This document shows positions 45,389 to 53,447 of a DNA stretch of 64,000 nt, piece after piece. How positions within the stretch are numbered: position 1 is the stretch's first letter; every line of letters begins with the position of its first letter. Made by a program: the position numbers and the translations under genes. The notes under the pieces were generated by a model. That model saw only the letters and a list, made by a program, of their open reading frames with translations. It searched no databases and had not been told where the DNA came from. The stretch is from an uncultured Alphaproteobacteria bacterium (GTDB lineage Bacteria > Pseudomonadota > Alphaproteobacteria > HIMB59): the NCBI GenBank assembly GCA_902524245.1, contig CABZCN010000001.1:62001-126000 (forward strand). The letters run 5' to 3'.

Positions 45389-46272
45389 TTATCTTTGTAG
45401 TTAGGGTCAACCTCTTTCATATACAGACTTGAAATCTTAGCTGTAATATCTCCAACTTTAAAAGTTTGATTATCTATTTTTCCTACGGGAGTTACTTCTA
45501 CAGCAGAGCCTGTTAGGAAAATTTCTTCGGCATTTTTTATTTCATCTGGATATATATCTCTTTCAATAACTTTGATGCCCTCATTTTTAGCAATTTCAAT
45601 AACGGCCTGACGTGTAATTCCATTTAAAAAACAATCAGGCACAGGTGTATGAATTTCTCCATTAATTACCATAAAAATATTTGATCCAGTAGACTCGCTT
45701 ACTCTACCTTTATAATCAAGCATCAAAGCATCTGTGAAACCATTTTTTTCAGCCTCATGCTTACTTAAAGTACAAATCATATATAGGCCAGCGGCTTTAG
45801 TGTCAGTCGGTATGCAATCTGGGGGCGGTCTTTTCCACACTGCTGTTTGAAGAGATATACCTTTTAATCGGTCTTCTTTTGTAAAATAACTGGGCCATTC
45901 CCAAGTAGCAACAGCTACATTTATTTTATTTTTCTGTGCAGAGATAGCCATCATTTCACTTCCTCTCCAAATCACAGGACGAAGATAACCGTATTTGATA
46001 TTCATTTTTTTTATTGTAGCTTTTTGAGCATTGTTTATTTCATGCTTAGAATATGGCACTTCTATACCCATTCTTTGTGCAGAAAAGAAAAGTCTATCAG
46101 TATGTTTTTCTAGTTCATATATTTTTTCCCCATAAACCCTGAGTCCTTCAAAAACGCAACTACCATAATGGAGTCCATGATTTAATACGTGAGTCGTTGC
46201 ATTCTGCCATTCTACGAACTCACCATTATACCAAATAAATCCAATTCTTTTATCAAAAGGGATGATTTCCAT
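45385..46272 (-). CDS. ilvE: branched-chain amino acid aminotransferase (class IV)
   Basis: A 295-residue PLP enzyme of fold type IV. N-terminal IWYNGEFVEWQNATTHVLNHGLHYG is typical. The PLP lysine is in TDTKAAGLYM (K at about 156), and SEST GSNIF(M) and TGSAVEVTPV complete the signature. It makes the branched-chain amino acids from their 2-oxo acids. It is divergent from the petP-like regulator, an arrangement seen in many Alphaproteobacteria. The 59-base gap holds the shared control region. Confidence 0.93.
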   Translation of the reverse strand: MEIIPFDKRIGFIWYNGEFVEWQNATTHVLNHGLHYGSCVFEGLRVYGEKIYELEKHTDRLFFSAQRMGIEVPYSKHEINNAQKATIKKMNIKYGYLRPVIWRGSEMMAISAQKNKINVAVATWEWPSYFTKEDRLKGISLQTAVWKRPPPDCIPTDTKAAGLYMICTLSKHEAEKNGFTDALMLDYKGRVSESTGSNIFMVINGEIHTPVPDCFLNGITRQAVIEIAKNEGIKVIERDIYPDEIKNAEEIFLTGSAVEVTPVGKIDNQTFKVGDITAKISSLYMKEVDPNYKDN

Positions 46273-46279
46273 AATCTAA

Positions 46280-46296
46280 AATAATGTAATATTATT
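46280..46296. promoter_or_regulatory. inverted repeat between ilvE and petP, possible operator
   Basis: AATAAT (46280-46285) and ATTATT (46291-46296) are separated by five bases in the divergent gap. A TATAAT hexamer follows at 46312-46317 in the direction of petP. A self-regulating MarR protein would be expected to bind such a site. In DNA this AT-rich, short repeats arise by chance, so this is tentative. Confidence 0.25.
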
Positions 46297-46331
46297 TATT
46301 AAAATTCACAATATAATTATATTTATAACTC

Positions 46332-46748
46332 ATGAATTTAAGTTTTGCCGACACTTTATATTTTAAAAAAGAAAATATTCTAGAAATAATTTTAGGTTTA
46401 CATAGATCTTATAAATACCTTCAAAAAGAAATTCAAATCTGTTGCGAATTAAATAATTTAACTTTTAATGAATTAATAGTTATTTTAGAAATTAAAAAAG
46501 GATTTAAAAGAAAAATTGATATTGCTAATAAAGTTTTTATAAAAAAACAAAATTTAAATTTGATATTAAAAGACTTACAGGTAAAAAAAATATTAAAATT
46601 AGATAATAAAAATATATTAATTACCCAAAATGGAGAGGAGCTAATTCAAAAAACAACTGATAAAATCAATGAAAAGATTATAAAAATATTTAGAAAAACT
46701 GATCCTAAGAATATGTCGGGTTTCATTAATATAATAGAGTCTTTGTAA
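46332..46748 (+). CDS. petP: MarR family regulator, PetP-type
   Basis: A 138-residue winged-helix protein with the MarR topology: two N-terminal helices, then a helix-turn-helix (NNLTFNELIVILEIKK...DIANKVFIKKQNLNLILKDLQVKKI) and a wing KLDNKNILITQNGEEL. In Rhodobacter capsulatus PetP is encoded just before the response regulator PetR, upstream of the cytochrome bc1 operon, and here the same order holds. The one-base overlap with the response regulator gene (TAATG) indicates a single operon. Its own target is unproven. Confidence 0.75.
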   Translation: MNLSFADTLYFKKENILEIILGLHRSYKYLQKEIQICCELNNLTFNELIVILEIKKGFKRKIDIANKVFIKKQNLNLILKDLQVKKILKLDNKNILITQNGEELIQKTTDKINEKIIKIFRKTDPKNMSGFINIIESL

Positions 46749-47416
46749 TGAATGATAAGCATATACTGTTAGTTGAAGATGATGAAACATTACAAGCTCT
46801 TATAGAAAAATTATTAGTTAATAATGATTATGTAGTATCAAAGGCAATAAACATAGAAGAGGCAAAAAAATTAGTAAAATTATTTTTATTTGATCTTATA
46901 ATTTTAGATGTCATGCTTCCTGACAGCACTGGTCTAGATTTTTACGAAAACACAATTAAAAATAGAGTTAATACACCAGTAATTTTTCTCTCCGCATTAA
47001 GTAATGTTGATGACAGAGTTACCGGATTAGAATTGGGTGCTGATGACTATATTGGTAAACCTTTTGACTCAAGAGAATTATTGTTAAAGATAGAAAAAAA
47101 TATCTCGAAAAAACAATCGGTTGATATAGTAAGTTTTGGAAATAATACTGAATTTGATATGAAAAAAGAACAATTACTATATAAAAAGCAAAATATAAAT
47201 CTTTCAAGCAACGAATTAAAAATACTTAAACTTTTAATAAATAATTCTCATCAATACCTTACTAGAGATTTATTAAATACGGAATTAGGACTAGATTATT
47301 TGTCAAGAAGCGGTGATATGCAAATTTCTAGATTAAGATTAAAACTTAAAAAAGAATGTAATCTTAAAGACATTATTAGGTCAGTTCATGGAAAAGGATA
47401 CAAAATTTTCATTTAA
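46748..47416 (+). CDS. petR: OmpR/PhoB-type response regulator, PetR-like
   Basis: A 222-residue two-domain regulator. The receiver domain (1-120) has the acidic pair near the N-terminus (LLVEDDETL), the phosphorylation site D54 (LILDVMLP), and the conserved K in YIGKPFD (about 104). The C-terminal winged helix (about 128-222) is OmpR-like, ending with VHGKGYKIFI. It sits in the conserved petP-petR-kinase order. Phosphorylation by the neighbouring kinase and control of respiratory or envelope genes are inferences from the family. Confidence 0.85.
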   Translation: MNDKHILLVEDDETLQALIEKLLVNNDYVVSKAINIEEAKKLVKLFLFDLIILDVMLPDSTGLDFYENTIKNRVNTPVIFLSALSNVDDRVTGLELGADDYIGKPFDSRELLLKIEKNISKKQSVDIVSFGNNTEFDMKKEQLLYKKQNINLSSNELKILKLLINNSHQYLTRDLLNTELGLDYLSRSGDMQISRLRLKLKKECNLKDIIRSVHGKGYKIFI

Positions 47417-48657
47417 TGTTCAAATGGAGTAACTTTTCGGAAAGCCTTTTAGTAAGATCGGTTTATCTAATAACAATACCCATAGTGTTAGTTCAAATTA
47501 TAGGTATTGTTATATTTTTTGAATTACACTGGGATTTAGTATTAAAAAGAAGTGCTCAATCAATTTCTAATGAAATAAAAATCTTGGAAATGAAAAAAGA
47601 CTCTCCCTCTATAAATAATTATGCAAATACTTTACAAATTATTAGAACTGATAATTTAGATTTTAGTAAAACTGAAGAGGTTTCTAATTGGATATTTAAA
47701 AAACGAATGAAAAATTCTCTTAATCAATTATCTGGAAATTTTGAAGTCCTACAAAATCAAACCCACTTTATATTTTTTGATAAAAAAAAATCAGAATTTT
47801 TTTATTTAGTTCCAAAGAAAAGAGTTGAAACTAAAACTGTTGGTGGTTTTTTTCTATGGACGATTGCTGTTAGTATTATTTTGTCTTTAATTTCATATTT
47901 ATTTATAAAAAAACAAATTCAACCACTTAAAAGACTTGGAATTATTACAAGAAGTTTTGGAAGAGGTATTAAAACTCCAAATTTAAAACCAACTGGATCA
48001 TCAGAGGTTAGAGGTTTAATTAAAGACTTTAATAATATGCATAACAACATAAACAGTACTCTCGATAATCAAAGAAATATGTTAGCTGGTATTAGCCATG
48101 ATTTGAAGACACCATTAACAAGAATAAATCTAATGATTGAGGAGATTAATAGCGAGACATTAAAAAACTCAATTTCTCAAAATATTTCTGAAATGAATAT
48201 TATGCTTAATCATTATCTAGACTTTATTAAAAATGAAAAAAATGAAAATTTAGATGAGATTAATACTTCTGATTTTATATCCAACTTAACTCAAAATTAT
48301 ACTAATCTTCAAATTTTAAAAAATAATTCAAATCAAATATTTATCAGAAAAAATCAAATAACTAGGGCTATAATGAACATACTAGACAATGCTGATAAGT
48401 TTGCAGAAAAAATTTTTATTAGTTCAAATATGAATAATAATAAATGGAAAATAGAGATTGAGGATAATGGCCCAGGTACAAATTTATCACAAGAACAATT
48501 GATAAGACCTTTTGTTAAAGGCTCTGATCAATTAAATCAAGGCACTGGATTAGGTCTATCTATTGTTCAAAAACTGATAAAATTAAATAATGGGGAGTTA
48601 AATTTCCAAAAATCCTCACATGGTGGCTTAAAAGTAACTGTTATATTACAAGTTTAG
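47416..48657 (+). CDS. sensor histidine kinase, EnvZ-like, partner of PetR-type regulator
   Basis: A 413-residue membrane kinase. Membrane helices lie at about 14-36 and 142-163, with a periplasmic sensor loop between them. A HAMP segment follows, then the dimerisation domain with phospho-accepting H228 (GISHDLKTPL), and the ATPase domain with NILDNADKF (N box), DNGPGTN (G1) and GTGLGLSIV (G2). It is coupled to the response regulator by a one-base overlap. Its signal is unknown. Confidence 0.92.
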   Translation: MFKWSNFSESLLVRSVYLITIPIVLVQIIGIVIFFELHWDLVLKRSAQSISNEIKILEMKKDSPSINNYANTLQIIRTDNLDFSKTEEVSNWIFKKRMKNSLNQLSGNFEVLQNQTHFIFFDKKKSEFFYLVPKKRVETKTVGGFFLWTIAVSIILSLISYLFIKKQIQPLKRLGIITRSFGRGIKTPNLKPTGSSEVRGLIKDFNNMHNNINSTLDNQRNMLAGISHDLKTPLTRINLMIEEINSETLKNSISQNISEMNIMLNHYLDFIKNEKNENLDEINTSDFISNLTQNYTNLQILKNNSNQIFIRKNQITRAIMNILDNADKFAEKIFISSNMNNNKWKIEIEDNGPGTNLSQEQLIRPFVKGSDQLNQGTGLGLSIVQKLIKLNNGELNFQKSSHGGLKVTVILQV

Positions 48658-48659
48658 GT

Positions 48660-48992
48660 TTAAAAGAGTTTACCACCATTTGGGATTTTAATTGAGGGCA
48701 TTACTAATACCGGATTATTTTCATCATCAGGAAAACCAAGGACCAGCACCTCAGAAATCATTTTTCCAATTTGCTTTGTTGGAAAGTTTATAACTGCAGC
48801 CACTTGCTTACCAATTAATTCCTCTGGAAGGTAGTGTTTAGTAAGCTGCGCTGATGTTTTTTTTTGACCAATCTTTTCGCCAAAATCTATAAGTACATAT
48901 AAACTGGGTTTGCTAGATTTTTTGTTTAGTTTTGCTTCAATCACCGTTCCAACTCTGATATCAACTTTTTCAAAGTCAGAATAATTAATCAT
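48660..48992 (-). CDS. csaA: tRNA-binding protein / CsaA-like export chaperone
   Basis: A 110-residue single OB-fold domain, beginning with DFEKVDIRVGTVIEA and containing KQVAAVINFPTKQIG near 65-80, the hallmark of the tRNA-binding fold of MetRS C-termini and of CsaA. CsaA binds tRNA or unfolded precursor proteins. It shares an ATGA overlap with the helical protein gene upstream in the ybjN-proC set, and is convergent with the kinase gene (gap of two bases). Confidence 0.9.
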   Translation of the reverse strand: MINYSDFEKVDIRVGTVIEAKLNKKSSKPSLYVLIDFGEKIGQKKTSAQLTKHYLPEELIGKQVAAVINFPTKQIGKMISEVLVLGFPDDENNPVLVMPSIKIPNGGKLF

Positions 48993-49432
48993 CTTTTTCT
49001 AATAAATGACTTTACTTTATTAATATTATCGAATGCATTTCCTATAGAAGCCATAGTTTTGTCCATACTATTATTATCTTCAATCCAAACATTAAAAGCA
49101 TATAGATAAATTATGTTACTTATTATTTTTTCAACTTGAGAACTAAGAAATAAACTAAAATAATTATTAATATTTTTTGATAAATTTAAAAAATATTTTG
49201 GTTTTTTCTGCGACTCCAAATAAATTCTTAGTGTTATATTTTTATAATCATTAAGAAAATCTAATCTATTAATAATACCTTCAAAAATTTTGTCTTGTGT
49301 AGAAAGGTCTTTAGAAGGGGCTTTTAATTCAGCTGAAATAAAATTTTCAAAATCTATAATAAAAATATTGAGGTCTTGATAATCTGAACTAATTGATTTA
49401 ATTTTAGAGGGAAAGCTCTTTAAATGAGCCAT
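48989..49432 (-). CDS. helical protein resembling the COQ9/TetR C-terminal domain, unknown function
   Basis: About 147 residues from the ATG at 49432; a TTG at 49492 would add 20 residues inside proC and is less likely. The second half lines up with the COQ9-type protein encoded at 19994-20620: TQDKIFEGIINRLDFL beside [14 protein letters not shown], and IIYLYAFNVWIEDNNSMDKTMASI beside [24 protein letters not shown]. The N-terminal DNA-binding-like helices of that family are absent or shortened. A lipid-binding or dimerisation role is possible. Gene order proC - this gene - csaA with short overlaps suggests an operon. Confidence 0.6.
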   Translation of the reverse strand: MAHLKSFPSKIKSISSDYQDLNIFIIDFENFISAELKAPSKDLSTQDKIFEGIINRLDFLNDYKNITLRIYLESQKKPKYFLNLSKNINNYFSLFLSSQVEKIISNIIYLYAFNVWIEDNNSMDKTMASIGNAFDNINKVKSFIRKR

Positions 49433-49460
49433 GCTATTAAGTTTTTTTAAATTTGTTTTA

Positions 49461-50258
49461 TTAAGATTTTGTGTTTTTTTTCTCACTATCAATTTCCTTA
49501 GATCTTTCGTAAGCCCTTTGAAGTGTAATATATATTATTTTCTCTATATTTTGTGATTTAATATAATTAACTCCAGCTTGCGTAGTACCTTTATTACTAG
49601 AAATAGAACTTACAAAACCATCTAACATTTTAGATGAATAATTAGTTTCTAATACATTTTTGAATAATTCTATTACATCTTTTTCGTTCATATGATGGGG
49701 CTTAGAAAGTTTTTTGGATGCATTTACAAAAATATTTACTATATATGCAATAAATGCTGGTCCGCTACCGAAAACTGATGTAGCAACATTAATTTGATCT
49801 TCATTTTTAACATTAATAATTGTTCCGAAAGTAGATAATATTTTTTTTAGTTTACTATCAAATAAATTTTTATTTTTCATGTAAATATGAGTTTGAGATT
49901 TAGTGTTTATCGCCATTACATTTGGCATAATTCTTACAATTTTTTTTGATTTTAAGGTTTTTTCAATTGTTGATAATTTAATACCAGCCATACAAGAAAT
50001 TACTAAGGTTTCTTTTGAAAGATATTTCTGGAATTGATTTCCAGAAGTCAGAAATGTATTTGGTCGAGTAAGAAGAAATATATAATTATAATCATTATTG
50101 AAATTTGATATTTTTTTTTTTAAATTTATATTTTTTATTACACCTTTAGAATTTAATGCGTGAATATTTACAAAATTTAGTAGTTTTTTTGATAATAAGG
50201 ATTTAGCTAGGTGTCCAAAACCTATAAAAAGAACTTTTGGCTTAAGCGTGGCCGACAA
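49461..50258 (-). CDS. proC: pyrroline-5-carboxylate reductase
   Basis: A 265-residue enzyme with the N-terminal dinucleotide fold KVLFIGFGHLAKS, IRIMPN-type segment VRIMPNVMAIN, and the C-terminal SSNKGTTQAGVNYI, the P5CR signature with the catalytic/substrate loop. It reduces pyrroline-5-carboxylate to proline using NAD(P)H. The start is a TTG at 50258 because the first strand begins almost at once and no ATG lies nearby in frame. It overlaps the ybjN gene by 17 bases. Confidence 0.92.
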   Translation of the reverse strand: MSATLKPKVLFIGFGHLAKSLLSKKLLNFVNIHALNSKGVIKNINLKKKISNFNNDYNYIFLLTRPNTFLTSGNQFQKYLSKETLVISCMAGIKLSTIEKTLKSKKIVRIMPNVMAINTKSQTHIYMKNKNLFDSKLKKILSTFGTIINVKNEDQINVATSVFGSGPAFIAYIVNIFVNASKKLSKPHHMNEKDVIELFKNVLETNYSSKMLDGFVSSISSNKGTTQAGVNYIKSQNIEKIIYITLQRAYERSKEIDSEKKNTKS

Positions 50259-50694
50259 TTTTTTGATTAATTAAAATTTGTGTAGTTTGGACGACTTTAT
50301 CGCCTTTTAGTAACACTGAAACTAGGTGATTAAATTCAGATAATATATTTTCTAAATAATTTCTAATATCTTCTTTAGTTGCTTTTCTTGAAATTGGGAG
50401 GCTATGTCTATAAATAATTTTATTATGATTTTGTTTAAGTGTACCAATAACCAGATTATTGTTAATTTTATTCATATGATTGGTTAGAAAACTATATTCA
50501 TAATTGTCAATGCTAAATGATGATATGAGAACTTTTAAATCATCAATCCATTGAAAATCCATAATTACTTTTTGTTCATGGATCTCCGTTAAAAGAGAAA
50601 TATCGTTGTTTTCGTTGTTTTTAGATAACTTTTTAACATTGAAAATATCTTCGAGAATAGAAATGGGACTAGAATCAATGTTTTTTTGAGACAT
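50242..50694 (-). CDS. YbjN domain-containing protein
   Basis: About 150 residues from the ATG at 50694. The core has alternating strands and helices (VIMDFQWIDDLKVLISSFSID; NNLVIGTLKQNHNKIIYRHSLPI) matching the YbjN sensor-like fold that is often encoded just upstream of proC in Alphaproteobacteria. Biochemical function is unknown; the E. coli protein influences stress and motility phenotypes. It is translationally coupled to proC through a 17-base overlap. A TTG at 50700 would add two residues. Confidence 0.8.
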   Translation of the reverse strand: MSQKNIDSSPISILEDIFNVKKLSKNNENNDISLLTEIHEQKVIMDFQWIDDLKVLISSFSIDNYEYSFLTNHMNKINNNLVIGTLKQNHNKIIYRHSLPISRKATKEDIRNYLENILSEFNHLVSVLLKGDKVVQTTQILINQKIVGHA

Positions 50695-50724
50695 ACACAA
50701 TATGTATCACATTACTTATGTTAG

Positions 50725-50746
50725 TAAATACTATATATAGTATTTA
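50725..50746. promoter_or_regulatory. 22-base perfect palindrome upstream of ybjN, possible operator
   Basis: TAAATACTATA at 50725-50735 followed by its exact reverse complement to 50746, with no central spacer. It lies 31 bases before the ybjN ATG, where a repressor or activator for the ybjN-proC-csaA set would bind. It is too AT-rich to be a good terminator stem, although it also lies just after the small UbiK-like frame. No binding protein can be named. Confidence 0.45.
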
Positions 50747-50767
50747 ATTACTTGATATTGCTAAAAT

Positions 50768-50902
50768 TTAATCTTTTCTGTTGATTAAATATTTCTTTAA
50801 TTTTTTAAAATCTGATTTGAAATCGTTAAAAATTTGGGCAACTTCAACTGAATTATAAAGTATTTTTGATAACTTAAGATAAAGTTTATCTTTGTGTGAC
50901 AC
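50768..50902 (-). CDS. possible short UbiK/BMFP-like accessory protein
   Basis: A 44-residue frame from a GTG at 50902, reading KDKLYLKLSKILYNSVEVAQIFNDFKSDFKKLKKYL, a single amphipathic helix pair. In many Alphaproteobacteria a UbiK-family (membrane fusogenic, coiled-coil) gene stands in exactly this place, divergent from lgt, and its first half has this pattern. Here the second half (MDLVxREEF) is missing. A longer frame back to 51001 would overlap the lgt start and is unlikely. It may be a real shortened form or chance. Confidence 0.35.
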   Translation of the reverse strand: MSHKDKLYLKLSKILYNSVEVAQIFNDFKSDFKKLKKYLINRKD

Positions 50903-50927
50903 GTAAGTTGTATTATTAGTTTTTACA

Positions 50928-51704
50928 GTGTTTGAATATCCTAGTTTTTTATCGCCAGTAGCTTTTGAGCTGTTCGGTTTAACCATACGATGGTACAGCA
51001 TATCTTATATTCTTGGATTTATTTACTTTTATTTTTTTGCATATAATAATTTAAAGCAATTTAGTTTAGATAAAAAAAAACTTGAAGACTTATTTTTTTA
51101 TTTATTTATTTCTGTAATAATTGGTGGAAGATTAGGATATGCATCTTTTTATAATTTGAATTTTTATATTCAAAACCCTTTTGAAATATTTAAAGTTTGG
51201 CAAGGTGGTATGTCATTTCATGGAGCTTTAATTGGTGTTATCTTAACAACTATTATATTTTCAATAAAAAAAAATATTTCTATTTTTAAACTATCTGATC
51301 TTTTAAGTATAACTGCTCCAATTGGAATTTTTTTAGGGAGAATTTCTAATTTTCTAAATAAAGAATTAATAGGAAAGCCAACAGAATTTTATTTAAGCGT
51401 TCGTTACCCTAATGAGGATTTTTATAGACATATATCCCAAATATATGAAGCAGTATTTGAAGGATTAATACCGTCTATTTTACTCTTATTATTCTATTAT
51501 AAATTAAAAGTAAAAGATGGTTTTATAACATCTTTCTTTTTAATCAATTATGGATTATCTAGAATTATAATCGAAAATTTTAGAGAGCCTGACATTCAAG
51601 TGGGCTTAAAATTTAATTTATTATCTCAGGGTCAACTATTATCAATTCCAATTGTTATACTTGGTTTTTATTTTCTATATTTATGTCAGTACAAACAAAG
51701 ATAG
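50928..51704 (+). CDS. lgt: prolipoprotein diacylglyceryl transferase
   Basis: A 258-residue membrane enzyme with seven predicted helices. The Lgt signature GGMSFHGALIGV (H and conserved glycines around 92-103) and RISNFLNKELIGKPT (R and N of the catalytic loop, about 137-151) are present. It attaches diacylglycerol to the lipobox cysteine of lipoproteins such as the transglycosylase in this window. It overlaps the following methyltransferase gene by 22 bases. The order lgt-midA-pgeF is typical. Confidence 0.95.
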   Translation: MFEYPSFLSPVAFELFGLTIRWYSISYILGFIYFYFFAYNNLKQFSLDKKKLEDLFFYLFISVIIGGRLGYASFYNLNFYIQNPFEIFKVWQGGMSFHGALIGVILTTIIFSIKKNISIFKLSDLLSITAPIGIFLGRISNFLNKELIGKPTEFYLSVRYPNEDFYRHISQIYEAVFEGLIPSILLLLFYYKLKVKDGFITSFFLINYGLSRIIIENFREPDIQVGLKFNLLSQGQLLSIPIVILGFYFLYLCQYKQR

Positions 51705-52714
51705 ATACCATCATCAAATCAGTTGGTTCAATCAACATTCAAGATTTTGTAGAAATCTCTAATTTTGATAGAGACTCAGGTTTCTATAATAAACCAAATA
51801 TTGAAAAGATAGGCAAAGATGGACAATTCATAACATCTCCTGAGATATCCTCTTTATTTAGCATAGCCCTTTCTAATCAGTTTTTAAAAGAATTTCCAAA
51901 TGCAAAAAATGTAAATTTATTAGAATTAGGGCCTGGTAATGGAATACTTACATTTGATATTTATCATTATTTTAAATCAAAGAATATCAATGTTAATAAC
52001 ATTACATTATTAGAACGAAGTGATTATTTTAAAGGAAAAATTTTTGAAAGATCAGATCTAAAAGTTAATTTTATAGAAAATATTTACGATTATGAAATAG
52101 ATAACGAAGATACCGTTTTTATTTACTCTAACGAATTTTTTGACGCCTTTGGGTCTAAGCAATTTATATTTAAAGATGGTAATTTTAATGAAATAAAAAT
52201 ATCAAAAGAAAATAATAAATATTTTTTAATTCAAGATAGTGTGGCGATATCTAGTGAATTAATGGATCACTATTCAAAATACATATTTAAAAATAATGAT
52301 ATACTTGAGCATTCAAATTTAATTTTGAACATACTGAGTGATATTCAAAACTTAAATTGCAAAAATTATTTTTTTACCACAACTGATTATGGCTACACAA
52401 AATTGCCATTAAAAAGCACACTTAGATTATTATCGAGCCATAAAAAATTAGACTTATTTGATAAATTTGAAAACGTAGATTATTCTTTCGGGGTTAATTT
52501 CGATTTATTAAGGGATTTTTTTATTAGTAAAAATCCACAAATCATAAACCAAAAAGATTTAATTTGTAATAATCTCCCAAACGAATACCTAAAATCAAGT
52601 AACAAGAATATTAGAGAAATTATTGAGTTAATTAGTGGAGAAAAATTTAATGATATGGGTCAAGTATTTTTGAATCTCTCTTTTAAAAATGATGAAACAA
52701 TCAGTAAAATTTAA
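51683..52714 (+). CDS. SAM-dependent methyltransferase, NDUFAF7/MidA family
   Basis: A 343-residue class I methyltransferase with motif I ELGPGNGILTFDI (about 80-92) and the FVYSNEFFDAFG-like post-motif region (IYSNEFFDAFGSK). The family includes NDUFAF7, which dimethylates an arginine of the complex I 49 kDa subunit. Bacterial members presumably act on NuoD or other proteins, which is inferred. It overlaps both lgt (22 bases) and the pgeF gene (26 bases), so all three are tightly coupled. Confidence 0.88.
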   Translation: MSVQTKIDTIIKSVGSINIQDFVEISNFDRDSGFYNKPNIEKIGKDGQFITSPEISSLFSIALSNQFLKEFPNAKNVNLLELGPGNGILTFDIYHYFKSKNINVNNITLLERSDYFKGKIFERSDLKVNFIENIYDYEIDNEDTVFIYSNEFFDAFGSKQFIFKDGNFNEIKISKENNKYFLIQDSVAISSELMDHYSKYIFKNNDILEHSNLILNILSDIQNLNCKNYFFTTTDYGYTKLPLKSTLRLLSSHKKLDLFDKFENVDYSFGVNFDLLRDFFISKNPQIINQKDLICNNLPNEYLKSSNKNIREIIELISGEKFNDMGQVFLNLSFKNDETISKI

Positions 52715-53405
52715 GTTTTTTAATAATAAAAATGGAAAATCAAAGGGAATTTATAATTCTCTTAATTGCGGATTAAAGTCTAGAGATAATAAAAATAATG
52801 TAAAAAAGAATATTGAAATTGCTAAAAATCTCATATCTAAAGAAAATAAAGTATTAATTATTCCTAACCAATCACATTCAAGCAAATGTCTTATAGTCAG
52901 AAAAAATAAATCTGTTTACAATTGTGATGGTGTTGTAACACGAGATAATAAATTTATTCTCGGTATTACGACAGCTGATTGTTTGCCAATAATATTTATT
53001 GATTACCAAAATAAAGTCATTGGAATTTGCCATGCAGGATGGAAGGGTTTGAAAAGAGATATTATCGAAAACACCATAAAAAAAATGCTTCAAATTGGTT
53101 CCAAAAAATCAAATATAAAGGCCTTTATTGGGCCTTGTATAAGAAAGAACTCATACGAGGTATCTCGAGAATTCATAAATGTTATGAAATTTAAAGTTAA
53201 AGGTTTATGGACTAAAAGAGATGATAAATATTATTTTGACCTTCCTAAACTTGCTAAACGTAAATTGAACGGATTAGGTATTTCTGAAATTGTAGACTCA
53301 AAAATAGATACTTTTAAAAACATAAATTATTTTAGTTATCGAAGAAGTATTCATCTCAAATATAGAGATTATGGGAGAAATTTAAGCTTGGTATCTATAA
53401 TTTAA
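52689..53405 (+). CDS. pgeF: peptidoglycan editing factor PgeF (YfiH, laccase-domain)
   Basis: A 238-residue protein with the Cu/Zn-site residues of the YfiH fold: NQSHSSKC (first His), TTADCLPIIF (Cys) and GICHAGWKGL (second His). The family is named for laccase-like activity, but E. coli PgeF removes wrongly incorporated L-Ser from muropeptides, and adenosine deaminase activity is reported for others. It starts with two successive ATGs (52689, 52692), either possible. It overlaps the methyltransferase gene, and prs follows after 42 bases. Confidence 0.9.
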   Translation: MMKQSVKFKFFNNKNGKSKGIYNSLNCGLKSRDNKNNVKKNIEIAKNLISKENKVLIIPNQSHSSKCLIVRKNKSVYNCDGVVTRDNKFILGITTADCLPIIFIDYQNKVIGICHAGWKGLKRDIIENTIKKMLQIGSKKSNIKAFIGPCIRKNSYEVSREFINVMKFKVKGLWTKRDDKYYFDLPKLAKRKLNGLGISEIVDSKIDTFKNINYFSYRRSIHLKYRDYGRNLSLVSII

Positions 53406-53407
53406 CT

Positions 53408-53436
53408 TTGTATGGATATACATTTTACTATATAAC
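53408..53436 (+). promoter_or_regulatory. candidate promoter upstream of prs
   Basis: TTGTAT at 53408-53413 and TATAAC at 53431-53436 are 17 bases apart. A start near 53443 would leave almost no leader before the prs ATG at 53448, where no ribosome binding site is visible, so translation might be near-leaderless. Sequence match only. Confidence 0.25.
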
Positions 53437-53447
53437 CAAGCTAACTA

